This document shows positions 23,494-32,774 of a stretch of 64,000 nucleotides of DNA, piece by piece; within the stretch, counting starts at the first letter, position 1, and every line of letters starts with the position of its first letter. The translations under genes were made by a program, and so were the position numbers. The stretch comes from Opitutia bacterium (GTDB taxonomy: Bacteria; Verrucomicrobiota; Verrucomicrobiia; Opitutales; Opitutaceae). The notes beneath the pieces were generated by a model that saw only the letters and a program-made list of their open reading frames with translations, was not told where the DNA came from and made no database searches. The stretch is taken from NCBI GenBank assembly GCA_947474365.1, contig CANJIU010000047.1, forward strand, positions 1 through 64,000. Direction: 5' to 3'.

Positions 23494-26400
23494 TCAGTTC
23501 TTCGTAATCGTTTCGTCGAGGTTGAGGATCATGCTGGCGACTCCGGTCATGGCGGCGAGTTCGGCCGGAGGAATTGAGGGATCGACAGCCGATGAACCCG
23601 TTTTCAGGAGGGCGGCCGCGTCATCGGGGTGGGCCGTGAAGTCGGCGCGCAATTTTCCGAGAGTGTCCGCCAACACGGCGACCTCTCCGGGCTGCGGGCG
23701 GCGGCCCGTCGCGGCCTGGAAGGCAAACGCCAGGCGGGCGCAGTCGTCGCCGGGGGCGTCGCGCAGCATCCGGGCGGCGAGGCGTCGCGCGGCCTCCAGG
23801 TAGCCGGGTTCATTCCAGAGCGCGAGGGCCTGCAGGGGGGTGTTCGTGCGCGAGCGGCGGACGGTGCAGAATTCGCGGTCGGGGGCGTCGAACGTTGTCA
23901 TCGCCGGGTGCGGCACGGTTCGTTTCCAAAACGTGTAGAGGCTGCGTCGGTAGAGGTCGGACTCCGCTCCCCGACCCCAGACGGTGCCGGGATAGGCGGC
24001 GCCGACGACGAGACCTTCGTAGAGTTTTTCCGGCTGGTAGGGGTAGACACTTGGTCCGCCGATGCGCGGTGTCAGCAATCCCGATACGGTGAGCGCCTGG
24101 TCGCGAATCAGCTCCGCGGGCAGCCGGACCCGCGGCCCGCGGGCGAGGAGGCGGTTTTCGGGATCGCGCGCCAGGAGGGCAGGGGTCACGGCGGAGCTCT
24201 GCCGGTAGGTCGCGGAGAGGACGAGGGTGCGGAGGAGGCCCTTCACGTTCCAGCCGCCGTCGGCGAAATCGCGAGCGAGCCAGTCGATCAGTTCCGGATG
24301 GCTCGGCCATTCGCCCTGCGAACCGAAATCCTCGAGCGTCTTCACGATGCCGGTGCCGAAAAGCTGCGCCCAGAAACGGTTCACGACCACGCGGGCGGTG
24401 AGCGGATGATCGCGGTGCGTGAGCCACTGCGCGAGCCCGAGGCGATTTCGTGGCGCGCCCTCGGGCCACGGCGAGAGAAGGGATTCCGGCACGCCTGGGG
24501 CGACGGGATCGGTCGGGGCGTCGTAGCGGCCGCGGTTCAGCACGAACGTGGGCCGCGGCTGGTCGCGTTCCTGCATGACCATCGTGGTGGGCAGGCTGCG
24601 GCGGAGCGCGAAATGCGTTTCGGTGAGCGACGCCTGTTTCGCCAACAGGTCGCGTGTTGCACTGCCATCAGCGAGCAGGGCGTCACGCAGCCATCCGCGC
24701 TCCGTGGTATCCGCGCGATCGGTACCGATGGCGGCCAGCGCGGCGGGGAGGGCACGGACCTGGAAATAGGCGCGCACGGTCTCGGCGGGCAGCACGCGAG
24801 GAAAGCTGTGGGCGTCCTCCATCTTGCCGAGGAAACGCACGGCGTCCTTGGCGTTGTCGGTGCCGACGAGGAATTCGCGTTTGGGCAAATCTTTGCCGAA
24901 CAGGTCGTCGTAGCGCGTTTCTGTCGGTACTTCGGTGCCGTCGACGAAGAACCGGATATCCGCCGCCTTGCGTCCGCCGGCGTAGCTCACCGTCACGTGG
25001 TGCCACACGTCCGGATGCAATCCCGCTCCGACCGTACGCACGATTACGGAGTACGCCGGGTATCGGTCGCAGAGCCGAAGTTCCAGTTCAGGGCCAATCA
25101 GCCGCAGATCGCGGCCCTTGCCATAGGTGGTGTCGGCGGGCGAGCCGGCGTAGTTCATGCCGGAGAACAGCGCGACGTCGGGCGGATTACCGGCGTCGGG
25201 CCGGAGCCAAAGTACGATCGTGAGGCCGTCCTTGCTGCTGAAGTCGAGCTTGGTGGCGGGAATTTTAGGCGTGGCGCTTTTCGCCCCGGTGGCGTCGTCC
25301 GGGTCCGTGCCACCGGGCTTAGCGGAAACGAGGTCGAGTTTGACGGCGTCTTTTTCGGCGGCGACCGCGGTGCGGGCGGTGGCGGCGATTTTTTCGATAT
25401 GAGACTTGTCGGCCACTTGCCAGCGCCAGTTTGTTCGTACGGCGGCGACCTGCGTGCCGAGGGTGGCGAGTTCGCGCTCCTGCTGCGCGAGGACGGCCTG
25501 CTGGTCGCGGGTGGGCGACGGCAGCATCGGCACGGCGTTGGCGACACGGCCGTCTTCGCCGTGTTCGGGCACGTTGTTGAAGAACGCGAAGAGCCGGTAG
25601 TAATCCTTTTGCGTGACCGGATCAAATTTGTGGTCGTGGCAGCGGGAACATTCCATCGTGAGCCCGAGCCACGTGGTGCTGATGGTGCGCACGCGATCGG
25701 CGACGTACTCCACGCGGTATTCCTCGTCGATGATGCCGCCCTCGCTGTTGATGACGTGGTTGCGATTGAAGCCGGTTGCAATTCGTTGATCCAGGGTGGG
25801 CGAGGGCAGGAGGTCGCCTGCGAGTTGCTCGGTGATGAACTGGTTGTAAGGCAGGTTGGCGTTGAACGCCTCGATCACCCAGTCGCGCCAACGCCACATG
25901 CTGCGGCTCGAATCGTTGTTGAAGCCATGGGTGTCGGCGTAGCGGGCGGCGTCGAGCCAGTCGAGGGCGAGCCGCTCGCCGAAATGAGCGGAGGCGAGCA
26001 GGCGGTCCGCCGCGGACTCATAGGCGGCCTCACCGCGTTGTTTGACCTCGGCCTCGAAGCGATCGAACTCGGCGGGCGTCGGCGGAAGCCCTGTGAGATC
26101 GAAACTGACGCGGCGCAACCAGGTCGCGGGTGCGGCTGCGGCGGACGGCGCGAGACCGTCGCTTTCGAGGCGGGCGAGGATGAAACGATCGAGGGCGGTG
26201 CGGGGCCACGTGGTGGCGCGCACCTTTGGGAGCGGCGCCTTGTGTGGAGCGACAAAGGCCCAGTGCTTTTGGTATTCGGCGCCCTCGGTGATCCAGCGCT
26301 TGAGCAACGCGACCTGTTCGACGGAGACTTTTTTGTGCGTGTCGGGCGGCGGCATCACCTCATCCACGTCTGGCGACGTGATCCGGCGCATGAGCTCGCT

Positions 26401-26646
26401 CTCCGTGGGTTTGCCCGGGAGGACGGCGGAGTAGCCGTCACGATCGCGCGTGGCGCTCTCGCGTTCGTCGAGGCGCAGCTTGGCCTCCCGGCGCTGCGAA
26501 TCCTGACCGTGACACTGGAAACAATTTTCCGAAAGGATGGGCCGGATGTCGCGGTTGAACTCAAGCTTCGCCGCCACGGCGCCGCGTCCGACGCTGGCAA
26601 ACAGCGCGAGCGGCAGCAGCAACCGAACGGGACTCAGGTGGGGCAT
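23494..26646 (-). CDS. PSCyt1-PSCyt2-LamG-PSD1 protein (DUF1549/DUF1553)
   Basis: 1050 residues from the ATG at 26646, which puts a signal peptide (LLLPLALFASVGRGAVAA) at the very start. A heme c motif CFQCH (42-46) lies in the planctomycete-type cytochrome domain. DUF1549 follows (about 140-345; LDWLDAARYADTHGFNNDSS). A concanavalin/LamG-like insert lies around 470-640. DUF1553 closes the protein (about 690-1000; VNRFWAQLFGTGIVKTLEDF). This is the usual large partner of DUF1501 proteins. It probably acts in the periplasm in carbohydrate oxidation or binding; the exact role is unknown. It is the first gene of a three-gene operon. Confidence 0.9.
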   Translation of the reverse strand: MPHLSPVRLLLPLALFASVGRGAVAAKLEFNRDIRPILSENCFQCHGQDSQRREAKLRLDERESATRDRDGYSAVLPGKPTESELMRRITSPDVDEVMPPPDTHKKVSVEQVALLKRWITEGAEYQKHWAFVAPHKAPLPKVRATTWPRTALDRFILARLESDGLAPSAAAAPATWLRRVSFDLTGLPPTPAEFDRFEAEVKQRGEAAYESAADRLLASAHFGERLALDWLDAARYADTHGFNNDSSRSMWRWRDWVIEAFNANLPYNQFITEQLAGDLLPSPTLDQRIATGFNRNHVINSEGGIIDEEYRVEYVADRVRTISTTWLGLTMECSRCHDHKFDPVTQKDYYRLFAFFNNVPEHGEDGRVANAVPMLPSPTRDQQAVLAQQERELATLGTQVAAVRTNWRWQVADKSHIEKIAATARTAVAAEKDAVKLDLVSAKPGGTDPDDATGAKSATPKIPATKLDFSSKDGLTIVLWLRPDAGNPPDVALFSGMNYAGSPADTTYGKGRDLRLIGPELELRLCDRYPAYSVIVRTVGAGLHPDVWHHVTVSYAGGRKAADIRFFVDGTEVPTETRYDDLFGKDLPKREFLVGTDNAKDAVRFLGKMEDAHSFPRVLPAETVRAYFQVRALPAALAAIGTDRADTTERGWLRDALLADGSATRDLLAKQASLTETHFALRRSLPTTMVMQERDQPRPTFVLNRGRYDAPTDPVAPGVPESLLSPWPEGAPRNRLGLAQWLTHRDHPLTARVVVNRFWAQLFGTGIVKTLEDFGSQGEWPSHPELIDWLARDFADGGWNVKGLLRTLVLSATYRQSSAVTPALLARDPENRLLARGPRVRLPAELIRDQALTVSGLLTPRIGGPSVYPYQPEKLYEGLVVGAAYPGTVWGRGAESDLYRRSLYTFWKRTVPHPAMTTFDAPDREFCTVRRSRTNTPLQALALWNEPGYLEAARRLAARMLRDAPGDDCARLAFAFQAATGRRPQPGEVAVLADTLGKLRADFTAHPDDAAALLKTGSSAVDPSIPPAELAAMTGVASMILNLDETITKN

Positions 26647-26750
26647 CGGGCTAGGTTCGCAGACGCGCGGGGCGGACGGCAAGGATTTGGGAGCGGGGGT
26701 GGTCCGCTGCTCGTGAGCCTAGAAATGCGGGCGGTCCGCCCGCGATCGCA

Positions 26751-29561
26751 TCACGGTACTTCGTAGACCTCGACGATCGCGCGGCCTCCGGTGTTGTTTA
26801 CGCCGCTGGCCTGAACAGTGTAATCGCGCGGTGGAAGCGTCACGAGGAGCATGGCGTCGCGGCTGGTAGTATCGGTGACAGCGAAGGCGCCCACGCTATT
26901 GCCCGCCGCCGTCAGTTGGAGATCGCCGCCCCAATTGTCGTTTGATCCCACCACGTTCTGGCCGGCATAGAGGTCGAGTTTCGGGTCGACCATCGCGTCG
27001 GAGATGGAAAACGGGGCAAGGGCGAGGCGCGGACCGATGACGCGGATGAGGACGGTTTTGGCGGTCGAACCGCCGATGACGAAGCCGGCGATGAGTGTGT
27101 TGCCGGCGGGTATCTGTTTCAGCACCGAGACGTTGACGAGTCGGGGCGTGGTGGCGGTGAATGCACCGACCGGGGTGGCGTCGTAGAGTTCGGCGATGAC
27201 GCTGCCGATGGCGCCGCCCACGCCGGTCACTTGGATGGTGTAGTCGCGAGCCGGCGTGGCGGGATTGTAGACGGCGGCGTCGCGGGAAGTCGCACCGGTG
27301 TAGGCGAACGCGCCGACCTGGCTGAAAATCGTGCTCAACGCGGCGCTGCCGCCCCAATTGTCGTTGGTCGCAAAAACGTTCGCCCCGGCAAACATGTCCA
27401 CCTTGGAGTCGGCGAGGGCGTCGCTGATTCCGAATTGGGTGAGCGAAGGTCCGGCGGCGCGTGCGAGCAGCGGTTTGCTCCCGCTGGTGCCGGTTCCGCC
27501 CAGAACGGTGCCCACGGTGAAAAGCGGATCGGCGGCCGTAATGTTTGTCCGAATCGAGAGGTTGATCAACCGACCCACATCCGCCGCGGCTGCGTCGACG
27601 ACGCTCAGAAGTACGGGGTTGCTGGTGTTGATCCCGGATGAATTGGAAACGGTCACCGTGTAACTGCCGGCATCAGCGGCCCCGGCCTGACTGATTACGA
27701 GGAGCCGGTTCGTCGCCCCGGCGAGGGTGATGCCGTCGCGCCGCCATTGGTAGGCGGGAGAGTTGGTGGCCGTGACGGAGAACACGACGGTGCTGCCGTT
27801 CGCGACGGTCTGCGGCAGCGGCTGTGCTGTGATGGCGGGGGAGTTTGTGCCGTTGATGCTCAGGGCGGCGGTCGTGCTGGTGGTGCTGCCGATGGAGTTG
27901 GTCGCGGTGGCGGCATAGATCCCCGCGTCGCCGGCCCCGACATTGGCAATCGTCAACGACGCGGCGGTCGCATCCGGGACAGGCACGCCGTTCTTGGTCC
28001 ACTGATACGTCGGGGTCGGGTTGCCCATGGCGGTGACGGCGAACGTCACGGATTGTCCGGAGGTGACGCCGCGGCCGATCGGCTGCGTGGTGAAGATCGG
28101 GAGCGAGTTGGTGCCGGGCAACGTCACGCGATAGGCGAGGACCATGGTGTCGATATTCTGGCTGGCCTTGTAGGATGAGCCGTCCTGAAAACCATCGGTG
28201 GTCGAGAAATCGTTGTCGTTGCCGACGAACAGAAAAAAATCGTCGGGAGCCGTGGGATCGAGTGCGGGGGCCAGGGCGAGGCTCTCCCATTTTTCGGCCA
28301 GGGTGTCGGAGTTGTCGTTGGAGCTGTTGTTGAGATTGAATTTCGAGAGCTGGGTCGCGTCGTTGATGTCGATCAGGACGGCGGAGGTGGCCGGGGTGAT
28401 GGAGGCGGACAGGATGCCGTTGGGGGCGGCGGGCGTGTTGGGGCTGTCGAAGGCGGTGCCGGCGATGTTAGTTGCGCCGGTGGTGTCATAGACCAGAACG
28501 GCGCGGAAAACCGAGCGGGTCTCATCCGCCCCACGGCCGTTGCCGTCCCGCACGAGGACGAGGAATTGGCGGCGGCTGAGCGTCACCATGTCGCCGACCG
28601 ATGCGACGAGCTGGGTCCCGCTCACGGTATACACTGGCAGCGGCAGGATCCATTCGCCGGTCAGGTTGGGCGACGCCGGGTTGGAAATGTCGTATTCGAG
28701 CAGGCGGGTGTAGCGGCGTTGGCTACTGCCGCCGGCTCCGCCGTCCTGCCTCGTCGCCGACTGCATGAGAGCGTAGAGCGTGCGGCCGTCGGCGGAGACG
28801 GTGAGGCCTTCGAGTCCCTGGTTGTTTTCCCGGCCAGCGTCGGGCTGCAGTGGTGACGGGTTGGGCTGGCCGGTGGCTGGGCTGGCGGAGGAGAACGAGT
28901 CCTGGGCGTTGCGTCGCGGGACGAGCGCCTCTGGAGTGCGGGTGGCCCCGAGCAGCGTGCCGGTGGCGGAAAAACGGTAGAGGTAGGGCCCGTATTCGTC
29001 GCTGACGAAAAACGTGCCATCTGGCAGGAGCGCGAGACCCTCCGCGTCGATGGCGAGGCGGCTATTGAAGGCCTGCGGCAGCCGCGGAAAACCCGTCCGA
29101 GTGGCCGAGCCGGTGACGGTGGGATCGAGCGAGGTCAGCGGAGTGCCGCCGGATTCAACAAGCAGGGTCGTCTCAGTGAGCGACAGGTCGAGCTGGTCCT
29201 GTTTGGATGAGCCGTTGGTGTCGGGCTTGAATGTCAGGACAAACTTATGGCGGCGCGGACGGTAATTGGTGGTGACGCCGGACTTGACGTAGCCTCGGTC
29301 GGGTTGGGTGTAGAACGTGCCGGAGTACGTGCCGCTGGCGTTGCGTTGCCAGGAGCGGGTTTCGAGGGCGAGGCCCGAAAGGGAGCCGAACGTCTCGTTT
29401 TGCTTGTCCCGCTTGGCGGCATCCACGCGGCCGACGCCGACCAGACCCTTGGGGGAAAACGTGGTCCCGCCGAGCGTCACGTTTTGCGCTCGGCTGAGGG
29501 GCAAAGACGCCGCAGCCGCGCAGGCGCAAAGCAACACACAACAACGGAAGAGTCGGACCAT
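26751..29561 (-). CDS. Secreted phytase-like (esterase) protein with Ig domains and two C-terminal YEVP modules
   Basis: 936 residues from the ATG at 29561 with a signal peptide (1-25). Residues 40-470 match the 'esterase-like activity of phytase' propeller family (SRLAIDAEGLALLPDGTFFV, DEYGPYLYRF, NQGLEGLTVSADG). Two Ig-like domains follow (about 487-575 and 578-657). Then come two copies of a ~130-residue module (663-805 and 806-936) that ends in VEVYEVP. The same module ends the CotH-like protein (two copies) and the PhoD-like protein (one copy) in this region. The enzyme would act on phosphate esters outside the cell. The module is unassigned and may be for anchoring or export. Confidence 0.8.
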   Translation of the reverse strand: MVRLFRCCVLLCACAAAASLPLSRAQNVTLGGTTFSPKGLVGVGRVDAAKRDKQNETFGSLSGLALETRSWQRNASGTYSGTFYTQPDRGYVKSGVTTNYRPRRHKFVLTFKPDTNGSSKQDQLDLSLTETTLLVESGGTPLTSLDPTVTGSATRTGFPRLPQAFNSRLAIDAEGLALLPDGTFFVSDEYGPYLYRFSATGTLLGATRTPEALVPRRNAQDSFSSASPATGQPNPSPLQPDAGRENNQGLEGLTVSADGRTLYALMQSATRQDGGAGGSSQRRYTRLLEYDISNPASPNLTGEWILPLPVYTVSGTQLVASVGDMVTLSRRQFLVLVRDGNGRGADETRSVFRAVLVYDTTGATNIAGTAFDSPNTPAAPNGILSASITPATSAVLIDINDATQLSKFNLNNSSNDNSDTLAEKWESLALAPALDPTAPDDFFLFVGNDNDFSTTDGFQDGSSYKASQNIDTMVLAYRVTLPGTNSLPIFTTQPIGRGVTSGQSVTFAVTAMGNPTPTYQWTKNGVPVPDATAASLTIANVGAGDAGIYAATATNSIGSTTSTTAALSINGTNSPAITAQPLPQTVANGSTVVFSVTATNSPAYQWRRDGITLAGATNRLLVISQAGAADAGSYTVTVSNSSGINTSNPVLLSVVDAAAADVGRLINLSIRTNITAADPLFTVGTVLGGTGTSGSKPLLARAAGPSLTQFGISDALADSKVDMFAGANVFATNDNWGGSAALSTIFSQVGAFAYTGATSRDAAVYNPATPARDYTIQVTGVGGAIGSVIAELYDATPVGAFTATTPRLVNVSVLKQIPAGNTLIAGFVIGGSTAKTVLIRVIGPRLALAPFSISDAMVDPKLDLYAGQNVVGSNDNWGGDLQLTAAGNSVGAFAVTDTTSRDAMLLVTLPPRDYTVQASGVNNTGGRAIVEVYEVP

Positions 29562-29874
29562 CCGGGTGCGTTTATCGTGGAAGCGTCGGGCAAGTCGAAT
29601 TCCAATTTCCGGCCCCCCATTTCCGATTCGGGTACGGGGGATAAATTCCCCGATTGGCGGAGCGGGAAAACTTCGGTCGGAACAACCGACGAGCCGAAGA
29701 TCACCCCGTGACGGGCTCAGAGGTGAAAAGCCCCGGTTCGGCCCGGCGGCTGTTCTGCAATGATGGGAAACAGGGTCGGCGACGCCAGGCCACTCTGCGG
29801 GCAGTGGCCTTTCCGGGGAGGGGCGTTTTCGATGTTGCCTGCGCCCTCAAGGCTCGCGTTACATCCGGTTGTCG
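29562..29874. other. Divergent intergenic region
   Basis: About 310 bases between the phytase-like gene (minus) and the VTC gene (plus), so it should hold both promoters. I see no strong promoter, hairpin or RNA motif. A hyphenated CTTCGGTC/GACGAGCCGAAG symmetry near 29670-29700 is the only structure. Confidence 0.4.
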
Positions 29875-30729
29875 ATGAAAGTAGATCGTGCGCAGCGCCA
29901 GCGGCGCGAAATCAAATACGTCATTCCCGAGGACACGGCGCTCAAAGTACGGAGTTACCTGAGCAGCTATTTGGATCCGGACGAGAATGCGGTCGGGAAA
30001 GTCGACAATTCGTACGATGTGCAGTCGCTGTATCTCGATTCGAACCAGTTGATGACTTATCACGCCGCGGCCAACGGTGACCGCAACCGGTTCAAGTTGC
30101 GCATCCGCTACTACGACGATGATCCGGAGTCTCCGGTCTATTTCGAAATCAAGCGCCGGATCAACGAGGGCATCGTGAAGCAGCGCGCGCGGGTTCGGCG
30201 GGAGGCGGTGAAACAGCTCTTGGTCGGAGCGAGTCCATCGCGTGAGCACCTCTTCTCTTGGAATCCGCAACACTGGTCCGATTTGCTCGATTTTTGGGAG
30301 CTGGTGGAGCGTCTCCAGGCGGCCCCGCGTTTGCACAACGCCTATTTGCGTGAGGCGTATGTCAGTCCCGGCAAAGGCGCGGTGCGGGTGACGTTGGACC
30401 GCAACGTGCGGGTCGAGCCGGAGTTTGGCGGCGACCTGACTTCGAAATTTCGGAAGGCATCGGAGATTTTTGCCGGCGTGGTGATTCTCGAATTGAAGTT
30501 CACCGAACGGATGCCGACGTGGCTGATCGAGATGGTGCGCGGTTTTGACCTGAAGAGCACGGGCGCGGCAAAATACGGTGGCGGGGTGGAAGTACTTGGA
30601 CACAACAAGGTCGCACGGCGGTTGACGGGATTTGAATGGGGGCATGCGGAAACTTTGGTGCCGACCAGTGCGCCTTGGCTTGACGCATCGGCCGCATTAC
30701 GGCGTTCATTGGGCCCCAACCGCAAATGA
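29875..30729 (+). CDS. VTC-domain polyphosphate polymerase
   Basis: 284 residues from the ATG at 29875 (a TTG lies two codons earlier). The VTC tunnel-fold signature is visible as alternating charged beta strands: REIKYVI, RFKLRIRYYDDD, YFEIKRR, VRVTLDRNVRVEPEF and VILELKFTE. In yeast Vtc4 and bacterial relatives these basic strands bind ATP and growing polyphosphate. Here the domain is soluble, with no membrane helix. Its stop overlaps the next start (ATGA), giving a tight VTC-DUF4956-HlyD operon. The likely role is polyphosphate synthesis coupled to the membrane protein next door; the activity itself is inferred from the family. Confidence 0.88.
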   Translation: MKVDRAQRQRREIKYVIPEDTALKVRSYLSSYLDPDENAVGKVDNSYDVQSLYLDSNQLMTYHAAANGDRNRFKLRIRYYDDDPESPVYFEIKRRINEGIVKQRARVRREAVKQLLVGASPSREHLFSWNPQHWSDLLDFWELVERLQAAPRLHNAYLREAYVSPGKGAVRVTLDRNVRVEPEFGGDLTSKFRKASEIFAGVVILELKFTERMPTWLIEMVRGFDLKSTGAAKYGGGVEVLGHNKVARRLTGFEWGHAETLVPTSAPWLDASAALRRSLGPNRK

Positions 30730-31409
30730 GCGCATTCTTTCAAGGTGACATCGGATCGGCTCCGACGAGCGTTCACATCCTGCTGCTTGCGCTCGTTTTG
30801 TCGTATTTGTTCGGGCAGCTGTTTGCTTGGGTCTACGTCATCACGCATTCGGGGGTTTCTTATTCGCGGTCCTTTGTGGTGTCGCTGATCGTCCTGCCGG
30901 TGTTGGTCTCTCTGGTGTTGATGGTGATGGCGAACAATCTGGTCACCGCGTTTGGTCTCATCGCGGTTTTCGCGGTCATCCGTTTCCGAAATGCGCTGCG
31001 CGATACGCTCGACACCTGCTATGTGTTGTCTGTGATCATCCTCGGCACCGGGTGCGGCACGCAGAAGTTCGCCACTGCCGTGGTCGGGGCGCTGGCACTT
31101 TCCGGTCTGATGATTTTTCTCTGGATGACCGCGTCGGGCACGCGGCATCGTTTTGACCTGATTTTGAACCTGCGCTGGATGCGGTCAGCGGAGGAATTGG
31201 GTACGGTGCGTCATTTATTGGAGCGCCACAGCCTGAAGGTACACGTTGCCAACCAGCATTTTGGTTCAGGCATGGAGGGATCTGATCTCTCCTATCGGGT
31301 GTTGCTTCGCGATCCATCGCGGGTGGCCGAACTGCTTGCCGAACTTGCCGACGTTCCCGGGGTCGACCGGGTTTCCAGTGTACAGGCGGCCGACGAGTCC
31401 GAGATTTAG
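30726..31409 (+). CDS. DUF4956 membrane protein
   Basis: 227 residues from the ATG at 30726, overlapping the VTC stop. Four to five hydrophobic helices (about 18-40, 47-70, 72-88, 97-115, 118-136) include the conserved FAVIRFRNALRDTLD turn. A cytoplasmic C-terminal domain follows. DUF4956 proteins are frequent neighbours of VTC-domain genes, so a membrane partner that handles or exports the polymer is a reasonable inference. No experimental role is known to me. Confidence 0.88.
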   Translation: MSAFFQGDIGSAPTSVHILLLALVLSYLFGQLFAWVYVITHSGVSYSRSFVVSLIVLPVLVSLVLMVMANNLVTAFGLIAVFAVIRFRNALRDTLDTCYVLSVIILGTGCGTQKFATAVVGALALSGLMIFLWMTASGTRHRFDLILNLRWMRSAEELGTVRHLLERHSLKVHVANQHFGSGMEGSDLSYRVLLRDPSRVAELLAELADVPGVDRVSSVQAADESEI

Positions 31410-31412
31410 GCT

Positions 31413-32510
31413 ATGGACGGCAGAATACTCACACCAATCCCGACGCCCCCGTCCCAACGCTGGCGCGAAGTCCGGCTATTGTATTTGCCGCGTGCGGTCT
31501 TTGTCATTGGCATTTTGGTGGCCGCATGGCTCTGGCGGTCCGCTGTGGCGCCGGGGGCAATCGTGGCGGAAGCGGAGGCACTGGGGGCCGATTTGCGGAC
31601 GTCCCAAGCCGGTGTGCTCGCGACGATGAATGTCAGCCTTCATCAGAAGGTGAAGTCGGGTGAGGTGATCGGGCAGCTTGCACCCGCCAATCCCCGGTTG
31701 CTGGATGCGACGCTCGCGGTCATCCGGGCGGAAATGGGGATGCTGAGCGCGACGTTGCAAGGTGCCACCGATCGCCAGCGGGTCGCGCTGGAACTTGAGC
31801 GGATGCAAATCGATTGGATGAGCCACCGTGTCGAGCGGGCCGGGCTGCAGGGAAAGCTGCAACAAACCGAGGCCGATCTGGCCCGGGCCGAACCTTTGTA
31901 CCGGGCAAAGCTGATTTCCGAGGAAAACTACGCACAGCTGACCATCAACCGAGATGCCCTGCGGGCCCAATTGGAGGAGGAGAATAAACTTATTGCCCGG
32001 CTTGAGCCTATGCTGCGGATCGCGCTGGCGAATGATCCGCAGCTTGCTTTCTCGAGCGATTCCGCGTTGGCCGCCGCGATCAAGGTCCAGGAATCCAAAC
32101 TGCAGCTGGCGGAGGTTCAGTTGGCGCCGGCTCCACTGATTGCGCCGATCGACGGCGTCGTGACCCAGGTGCTGCGGCGGGCCGGCGAAACGCTCGTGGC
32201 GGGTGATGCGATTTTGCGTATCACCTCGACCAAACCGGAACGCCTGTCGGGCTATGTACGCCAACCAATGGCCTTCGACCCGAAGCTCGGAATGACGGCG
32301 GAAATCCGCACCCGGAGCACTCCGCCGAGAGTCGCGGGCACGACGATCACCAGTGTAGGAGCCGCACTCGAACCCATTTCCCCGACCGTCCTTACCGCGA
32401 TGCGGTTGCCGACGACACCGACACCGGAGACGGCCCTCCGGATCGAATTTTCAATGCCCCCCGGTCTGAACCTGCGACCCGGTGAACATGTCGACGTCAT
32501 CCTCCGCTGA
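31413..32510 (+). CDS. HlyD-like membrane fusion / adaptor protein
   Basis: 365 residues from the ATG at 31413, three bases after the DUF4956 stop. One membrane helix (about 28-45), a biotinyl-lipoyl-like hairpin (two halves around 65-90 and 235-275, APAPLIAPIDGVVTQVLRRA), a long alpha-helical hairpin (about 95-210) and a beta-barrel end (LRPGEHVDVILR). This is the architecture of periplasmic adaptors of type I secretion and RND/ABC exporters. No ABC or outer-membrane partner is encoded here. By position it should work with DUF4956 and VTC, perhaps linking the inner membrane to the outside. Confidence 0.85.
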   Translation: MDGRILTPIPTPPSQRWREVRLLYLPRAVFVIGILVAAWLWRSAVAPGAIVAEAEALGADLRTSQAGVLATMNVSLHQKVKSGEVIGQLAPANPRLLDATLAVIRAEMGMLSATLQGATDRQRVALELERMQIDWMSHRVERAGLQGKLQQTEADLARAEPLYRAKLISEENYAQLTINRDALRAQLEEENKLIARLEPMLRIALANDPQLAFSSDSALAAAIKVQESKLQLAEVQLAPAPLIAPIDGVVTQVLRRAGETLVAGDAILRITSTKPERLSGYVRQPMAFDPKLGMTAEIRTRSTPPRVAGTTITSVGAALEPISPTVLTAMRLPTTPTPETALRIEFSMPPGLNLRPGEHVDVILR

Positions 32511-32774
32511 GGCGGTAAAATTCCGTCGAGTTGGAGCGGTTTGACCGCAAGCCGCTGGTTGTGGGTGGAGCGCGACCGCCGCGAGTTTAGGTAACTCGGT
32601 CCGCGTTTCAACGGATTCGTTTTCGAAGCAGCGGTGCAACAGCCGCGGGATCAGCGAAGAGCTGGGGGCCCACTCTTCAGCGCAAATGCGCGCATGGAGT
32701 GGGACGTTTTGCTCCGGGGCAAAGTTTTGATGTTGGCGCGCTCGCCCGCGGATTCGCGGTCTCGGGCGCCGCCG
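32511..32774. other. Convergent intergenic region with a hairpin
   Basis: About 260 bases between the HlyD-like gene (plus) and the CotH-like gene (minus). CCCACTC at 32669-32675 pairs with GAGTGGG at 32697-32703 around GCGCAAATGCGC, a structure that could end transcription from both sides. It has no T-run, so it is not a classical terminator. Confidence 0.4.

Noticed and set aside
23629..26766. 1045-codon plus-strand frame opposite the PSCyt/DUF1553 gene
   Set aside because: Mirror frame of a G+C-rich gene with strong family motifs on the minus strand; its own translation is rich in Gly/Arg/Val and shows no domain.
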